Source: RGIG6353 sp045535585
GTDB taxonomy: Bacteria; Bacillota; Clostridia; Oscillospirales; SIG627
Reading direction: 5' to 3'
Assembly: GCA_045535585.1 (NCBI GenBank)
Contig: JAZSLY010000134.1
Coordinates: 1 to 9,755, forward strand
DNA: 9,755 bases
The notes below the pieces were generated by a model. It made no database searches, had not been told where the DNA came from, and saw only the letters and a program-made list of their open reading frames with translations. A program made the position numbers and the translations under genes. This document shows, in pieces, positions 6,327 to 9,755 of this stretch (position 1 is its first letter; each line of letters begins with the position of its first letter).

Positions 6327-6932
6327 TTATTTAACGAATTTCATTTTGCCAAAGCACTCTGTGCGATGGAACTTAAAGGGTTCTCCAACGATGGGGCTCC
6401 ACGCAAGGTAGTGTGGATATTTGCCAAGGTCAGAGCATTTGTAGCAGTTTGCGATTATCTCCTTGCCCTCGTAAACCTCAAAATCGGGGAAGAACCGACG
6501 AATGAACTCAAAGGGGAAGGTGTAGAATATTTCCCAGCCCTTGTCATCCTTGCGGATTTCGGGAACGAGGGGAGAGGTGTTATCGTGAAGCATAAGGCGT
6601 ACAAGGTCCTTGATGCTGCTTCCGAAGCCAAGGAATACGCACCCGTTGGAGTTGAACTCTACGTTGAAGTATCTCTTGTCGTCACCCATAGGAGCGAAGA
6701 AGAATTCAAGACAGCTGTCCTCGCAGGGAGAGCCTACGGGACCGGTCTCCTCGGCGCGTCTTTCGGGCTCTGTGGTCCAGAGGTGGATTTTCAAGCCGTC
6801 CGTACCTGATGCAATCTGCGCATAAGCCTTGATTGAATCCGGTGTATCGAAATAAGCGTTGTCAATATTTATCGTGGGGATATCCTTCCAATCGAAGCTA
6901 TCTCCTACGATTTTTATATCGTAGGTTCTCAT
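6327..6932 (-). CDS. Carbohydrate-binding family 9-like (CBM9-like) protein
   Basis: This is a 201-residue, stand-alone CBM9-like beta-sandwich protein. Recognisable pieces are KIHLWTTEPE (48-57), the acidic CEDSCLEFFFAP (70-81) followed by YFNVEFNSNG (88-97), and the C-terminal HRTECFGKMKF (189-199), all typical of the bacterial CBM9-like domain family related to xylanase modules. There is no signal peptide, linker or catalytic domain, so it is probably cytoplasmic and binds or processes a soluble sugar, not a polymer. Its ATG overlaps the NagA stop codon (TAATG), which implies translational coupling; GGAGGG lies about 11 nt upstream. The role in the operon is unknown; sugar binding is inferred from the family. 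Confidence 0.8.
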   Translation of the reverse strand: MRTYDIKIVGDSFDWKDIPTINIDNAYFDTPDSIKAYAQIASGTDGLKIHLWTTEPERRAEETGPVGSPCEDSCLEFFFAPMGDDKRYFNVEFNSNGCVFLGFGSSIKDLVRLMLHDNTSPLVPEIRKDDKGWEIFYTFPFEFIRRFFPDFEVYEGKEIIANCYKCSDLGKYPHYLAWSPIVGEPFKFHRTECFGKMKFVK

Positions 6933-8071
6933 TATACCGTCTTGCCCTCCATAATTACGCGCTTAACGTCCATCTTATAATCAACGAAAACAAGGTCTGC
7001 GCGCTTGCCCTTTGCAATTTCGCCTCTATCAAGGAAGCCCGTTGCAACGGCAGGGTTGTAGGAAGCAAACTTGAATACGTCAACGAGCGACGCACCCGTG
7101 TGCTTTATCATATTACGGCAGGAGATGTCGAGAGTCATCTTGGAGCCTGCGATTTCGCCTGCGTGGTCGAAGTTGATATCGTCAACGTCGTCGTAGCCCT
7201 CGGGGATAGGTCCGTCACAAGCATATGCATCCGAGATAAGAATAATTCTGTCGTCACCCTTTATTCTGCGCACAAGGCGGAGCATATAGGGGTCAACGTG
7301 AATTCCACGGCTGTCGCAAATAAGCTCTGCGTAAATTTCACGGTTGTAGTTTACCGTCTCGTCTACGCAAACGCCGCGGCACTCTGGGTACATAGGACGG
7401 TCACCCGTTGCGTTAGTGTGGTGAGTACCGATCTTAAGACCGTAGGGCATAATAGCCTCAATCTGTTGTGGAGACGCTTCACTGTGTGCAACCGAGAAGG
7501 TGGCTGCGGGGTTCATCTTCTTTACGTCAAGAACGAACTCAAGAATGTTCTCTCTTTCGGGAGCAAGAGCCCAAACCTTTGCAAGAGTTCCTGCCGCCTC
7601 AATTACGGGAGCGTATTTTTCGGGGTTAACAACGTCCTTCCAAGGATTAGACTCCTTGTCACAACCGAACTTGGGGTTGAGGTAAGGACCTTCCATATAG
7701 AAGCCTGCGATATTTGCACACTCTGGCTTCTTCATAGCCTCCTTGAGCTTATCAATAGCTGCAACGTAGCCCTTTGTGTCCATGCTGAAATAAAGGGCAG
7801 GAAGAAGGGTGGTGGTGCCGTGCTTTAAGTGATGCTGGCTGGCAACCACGGGGTCGTCCTGAAAGAATACCTTTCCGTCCGAGTGAGTATGTATATCGAC
7901 AAAACCGGGTCCTACGTAGTAGCCCTCGGCGTCGATTACCTCTGCGCCCTCGGGAATTGTCATTTTTCTCATTTCACCAAAATCCACGATTTTGCCGTCT
8001 TCGATAAGAAGTAAGGCGTCGGGAATGAAATGGTCACGCATAATGAGTGTAGCGTTCTTTATAGCTTTCAT
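6932..8071 (-). CDS. nagA: N-acetylglucosamine-6-phosphate deacetylase (NagA-like amidohydrolase)
   Basis: This is a 379-residue metal-dependent amidohydrolase of the NagA type, removing the acetyl group from an N-acetylated amino sugar (classically GlcNAc-6-P) in the cytoplasm. Metal and catalytic landmarks in order are GFVDIHTH (H61, H63), MEGPYLNP (E127), SVAHSEAS (H196), GTHHTNATG (H217), GIHVDP (H257) and ISDAYACDG (catalytic D280). The C-terminal beta-sandwich strands GKRADLVFVDY and a VIMEGKTV ending are present, and the length is typical. The segment between NATG and IYAELICDS differs from classical NagA, so the substrate may be related and not identical. It starts 5 nt after the ceramidase-like gene, whose last codons supply the GAGGT ribosome binding site, and overlaps the CBM9-like gene by one base. 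Confidence 0.87.
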   Translation of the reverse strand: MKAIKNATLIMRDHFIPDALLLIEDGKIVDFGEMRKMTIPEGAEVIDAEGYYVGPGFVDIHTHSDGKVFFQDDPVVASQHHLKHGTTTLLPALYFSMDTKGYVAAIDKLKEAMKKPECANIAGFYMEGPYLNPKFGCDKESNPWKDVVNPEKYAPVIEAAGTLAKVWALAPERENILEFVLDVKKMNPAATFSVAHSEASPQQIEAIMPYGLKIGTHHTNATGDRPMYPECRGVCVDETVNYNREIYAELICDSRGIHVDPYMLRLVRRIKGDDRIILISDAYACDGPIPEGYDDVDDINFDHAGEIAGSKMTLDISCRNMIKHTGASLVDVFKFASYNPAVATGFLDRGEIAKGKRADLVFVDYKMDVKRVIMEGKTV

Positions 8072-8076
8072 TATTA

Positions 8077-9420
8077 TTACCTCATGCTTTCCAGTAATTC
8101 TTTACCTTCTTTGATGATAAACTCTGCAACTCCCGCCTTGAAGTTGGAGCTTCTTGCCTCATATCCGCCCTCGTCGTAGGAGTCTTGCATTGGGAAGTAA
8201 CCCTGAGAGCCGTTAGTGAGACAGCAGGGAAGAACCATATCAAAGCCCTCTGTTGCCTTGAGTCCCATACCGATTCCCGTGAAGGGCTCACCGGGGATAC
8301 CGATGATAGCAACGGGACCGATTACAACGGCGGAAAGACGCATATCAAAAGCCTCAGGACCGTTTTCAAGGCGAACCATTCTTCCTGCCTCTGCAACGAT
8401 GGTTGTAAGCATCATACCCTGATAGGGGAGCTCTGCATCTCTGCCTGCAAGGTGAAGGTCGTTTATTCTGTGTGCCTCGGGAATGTCCTTCTTGTCGGGC
8501 ATATTCGAGGGAACGTTGATAACCTTCTGCGAGCTGAGAAGTCTGTTTACTTCAACGTACTCAACCTTATCGAATGCCTGAAGCACACCGCCCATAACAA
8601 CGCGGGCAATATATTCCGAATGAGCGTAGCCTCTTGAAACGTCGTCGAAGTCCATAAACATATCGTTGAGGTATCCGCCCGTAGGATGAACGTTTACGTG
8701 GTTTACGTCGCCCTGAGCGCCGTTGAAGAAAATGCACTTGGTGTTGGGAAGGAACTTTTCAATATCGCGTCTGAGGAGACCCGGCCAGTCGGCAGAAATA
8801 AGCTCACCGCCAACTACGTCGGGGTGGTTTGCAAAGTTTACAAATACGACGGTCTCGCCGTCAACTCTGTCGAATCTGATCACGTTAACACTCTCGTCGG
8901 TTGCGCCGATGGGACGAACGATATCGGGGTTGTTAACGCCGGGGTTAGTCTTAACGCTTCCGTCCTTCATTACGTAGCGACGAACGAAGGCTACGTTGGG
9001 AGCAGTACCCTTGCCGAAGCCCATCTTTGCTTTCGTAAGGTCTGCAAGAGCAAGTACTGCCGTATCGGCAATTCTGCGACGAACGAGAGTTATGTATTCC
9101 TTAACAAGAGGATCCTCCGACTTTCTGTCAAGGCTGGGACCCGTGTGGGTGTGGGTTGCGGAAAGAATAATATTCTCTGCGGGAACACCCGTCTGGGCGC
9201 TTGCATTTTCTCTGAAATCGTTGGAAAGCACCTGCTCAAGACCAAGATGGTCAAAGTTGATAAGAAGAACCCTTGTCTCACCAAGCTCAAGTGCCATAGC
9301 GCTTACTTCAAGGTCGTCAAGAACGCCTTTTGCAAATCTTGGCTTGAAATAACCTGTGATTGCAATCCCAAGGGGAGGGGTGATGTTTGAACGGGCAAAG
9401 CCCACTTTAAGTACGCTCAT
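8077..9420 (-). CDS. Neutral/alkaline ceramidase N-terminal domain family amidohydrolase, leaderless
   Basis: This is a 447-residue member of the neutral (non-lysosomal) ceramidase-like family, first gene of the amino-sugar operon. The start of the chain, VGFARSNITPPLGIAITGYF (6-25), is the family's opening motif. ATHTHTGP (88-95; H90, H92) and NFANHPD (195-201; H199) carry the zinc-binding histidines. QGDVNHVN is at 236-243, PGEPF (E378) and GGYE (Y420) match the remaining metal ligands, and LTNGSQGYFPMQDSY precedes the latter. True ceramidases are secreted and about 650-700 residues with an extra C-terminal domain. This one has no signal peptide and lacks that domain, so it probably cleaves an amide (or related bond) of a soluble cytoplasmic substrate, not a membrane lipid. 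TAAGGAGA 7 nt before the ATG fixes the start. Substrate unknown. Confidence 0.85.
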   Translation of the reverse strand: MSVLKVGFARSNITPPLGIAITGYFKPRFAKGVLDDLEVSAMALELGETRVLLINFDHLGLEQVLSNDFRENASAQTGVPAENIILSATHTHTGPSLDRKSEDPLVKEYITLVRRRIADTAVLALADLTKAKMGFGKGTAPNVAFVRRYVMKDGSVKTNPGVNNPDIVRPIGATDESVNVIRFDRVDGETVVFVNFANHPDVVGGELISADWPGLLRRDIEKFLPNTKCIFFNGAQGDVNHVNVHPTGGYLNDMFMDFDDVSRGYAHSEYIARVVMGGVLQAFDKVEYVEVNRLLSSQKVINVPSNMPDKKDIPEAHRINDLHLAGRDAELPYQGMMLTTIVAEAGRMVRLENGPEAFDMRLSAVVIGPVAIIGIPGEPFTGIGMGLKATEGFDMVLPCCLTNGSQGYFPMQDSYDEGGYEARSSNFKAGVAEFIIKEGKELLESMR

Positions 9421-9467
9421 TATAAATCTCCTTAAAAGGCATAAAAATTGTGTATAAAACTAACGAT

Positions 9468-9496
9468 ATTATACCATCTTTGACCAAGGTTGTCAA
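9468..9496 (-). promoter_or_regulatory. Consensus promoter of the amino-sugar operon with overlapping inverted repeat
   Basis: On the minus strand: perfect -35 TTGACA (9491-9496), 17-bp spacer, perfect -10 TATAAT (9468-9473), about 47 nt upstream of the start codon. The inverted repeat TTGAC-N7-GTCAA (9480-9496) spans the spacer and the -35 box, a position suited to a repressor. The promoter is firm; the operator is inferred. Confidence 0.85.
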
Positions 9497-9546
9497 TATA
9501 TTAAAGGAAAAGAAAAGCGAATTCGACATAAAATTAGACTATATAG

Positions 9547-9575
9547 TTGACAAAAATTTAATAACAATATAAAAT
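9547..9575 (+). promoter_or_regulatory. Promoter of the lipid-kinase-like gene
   Basis: -35 TTGACA (9547-9552), 17-bp spacer, -10 TAAAAT (9570-9575), divergent from the operon promoter. The leader of about 85 nt contains two ACAATTAAA repeats (9583, 9596) and a 7-bp inverted repeat GCTTTCC-TT-GGAAAGC (9614-9629). Confidence 0.6.
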
Positions 9576-9665
9576 ATAGTAAACAATTAAAGTATACAAT
9601 TAAAATATGGGTAGCTTTCCTTGGAAAGCGTTTGATAAATTTAGGGGCAGAGCTAAAGGAGAAAA

Positions 9666-9755
9666 ATGAAAAAGGTTTTATTTATAGTTAATCCTATTGC
9701 AGGAAAAATGAAGATAGTAAAGGACCTTGCCGAGATTGACCGTGCCTTCTACGAG
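9666..9755 (+). CDS. Diacylglycerol/lipid kinase family protein (N-terminal fragment, cut by the window end)
   Basis: Only the first 30 codons are present. They begin MKKVLFIVNPIAGKMK, which matches the opening beta strand and nucleotide-binding NPxAG motif of the DagK/YegS/BmrU lipid-kinase family. These enzymes phosphorylate diacylglycerol or other lipid alcohols at the membrane surface. AAAGGAG at 9655-9661 lies 4 nt before the ATG, supporting the start. The rest, including the GGDGT motif that would confirm the family, is outside the window. Confidence 0.7.
   Translation, partial: MKKVLFIVNPIAGKMKIVKDLAEIDRAFYE

Noticed and set aside
6833..7828. Plus-strand frame of 331 codons opposite the NagA-like gene
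   Set aside because: It is the antisense shadow of a gene with intact catalytic motifs; its composition is not protein-like for this genome.

Overview
The window looks like chromosome of a low-to-medium GC gut Clostridia (Oscillospirales-type Firmicute). Supporting signs are AGGAG-type ribosome binding sites, near-consensus TTGACA-17-TATAAT promoters in front of nearly every transcription unit, rho-independent terminators, a tRNA gene with encoded CCA, and gene families typical of that group. The taxonomic guess is inference. Most genes lie on the minus strand.

Layout, left to right: (1) 131-2022, plus strand: a two-gene phosphate-uptake operon, a PiT transporter followed by its DUF47/PhoU-like partner, with its own promoter and terminator. 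(2) 2023-2270: an intergenic stretch with a GC-rich element that contains a 33-codon minus-strand reading frame and a second strong plus-oriented terminator. (3) 2271-3594, minus: a stand-alone GltD/NfnB-like FAD and Fe-S oxidoreductase with its own promoter. (4) 3640-4851, minus: a monocistronic Gfo/Idh/MocA sugar dehydrogenase with terminator and promoter. (5) 4917-5084: an unusual composite repeat of 9-bp iterons alternating with tiny hairpins, arranged as two opposed blocks, directly downstream of a tRNA-Pro(CGG) gene (5119-5195, minus). (6) 5265-9496, minus: a tight four-gene operon transcribed in the order ceramidase-like amidase, NagA-like deacetylase, CBM9-like protein, NagB-like isomerase/deaminase. 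It has a consensus promoter overlapped by an inverted repeat and ends in a strong terminator. (7) 9547-9755, plus: a divergent promoter and the first 30 codons of a diacylglycerol/lipid-kinase family gene, cut by the window end.

The most interesting region is the four-gene operon. It couples two predicted amide hydrolases (NagA and a short, leaderless neutral-ceramidase-family protein) with a leaderless CBM9-like protein and a NagB-fold enzyme that keeps the fold landmarks but appears to lack the phosphate-binding loop and other substrate-contact residues of glucosamine-6-phosphate deaminase. I infer a cytoplasmic pathway for an N-acylated amino sugar or related compound that differs from the standard GlcNAc-6-P route; the substrate cannot be read from sequence.
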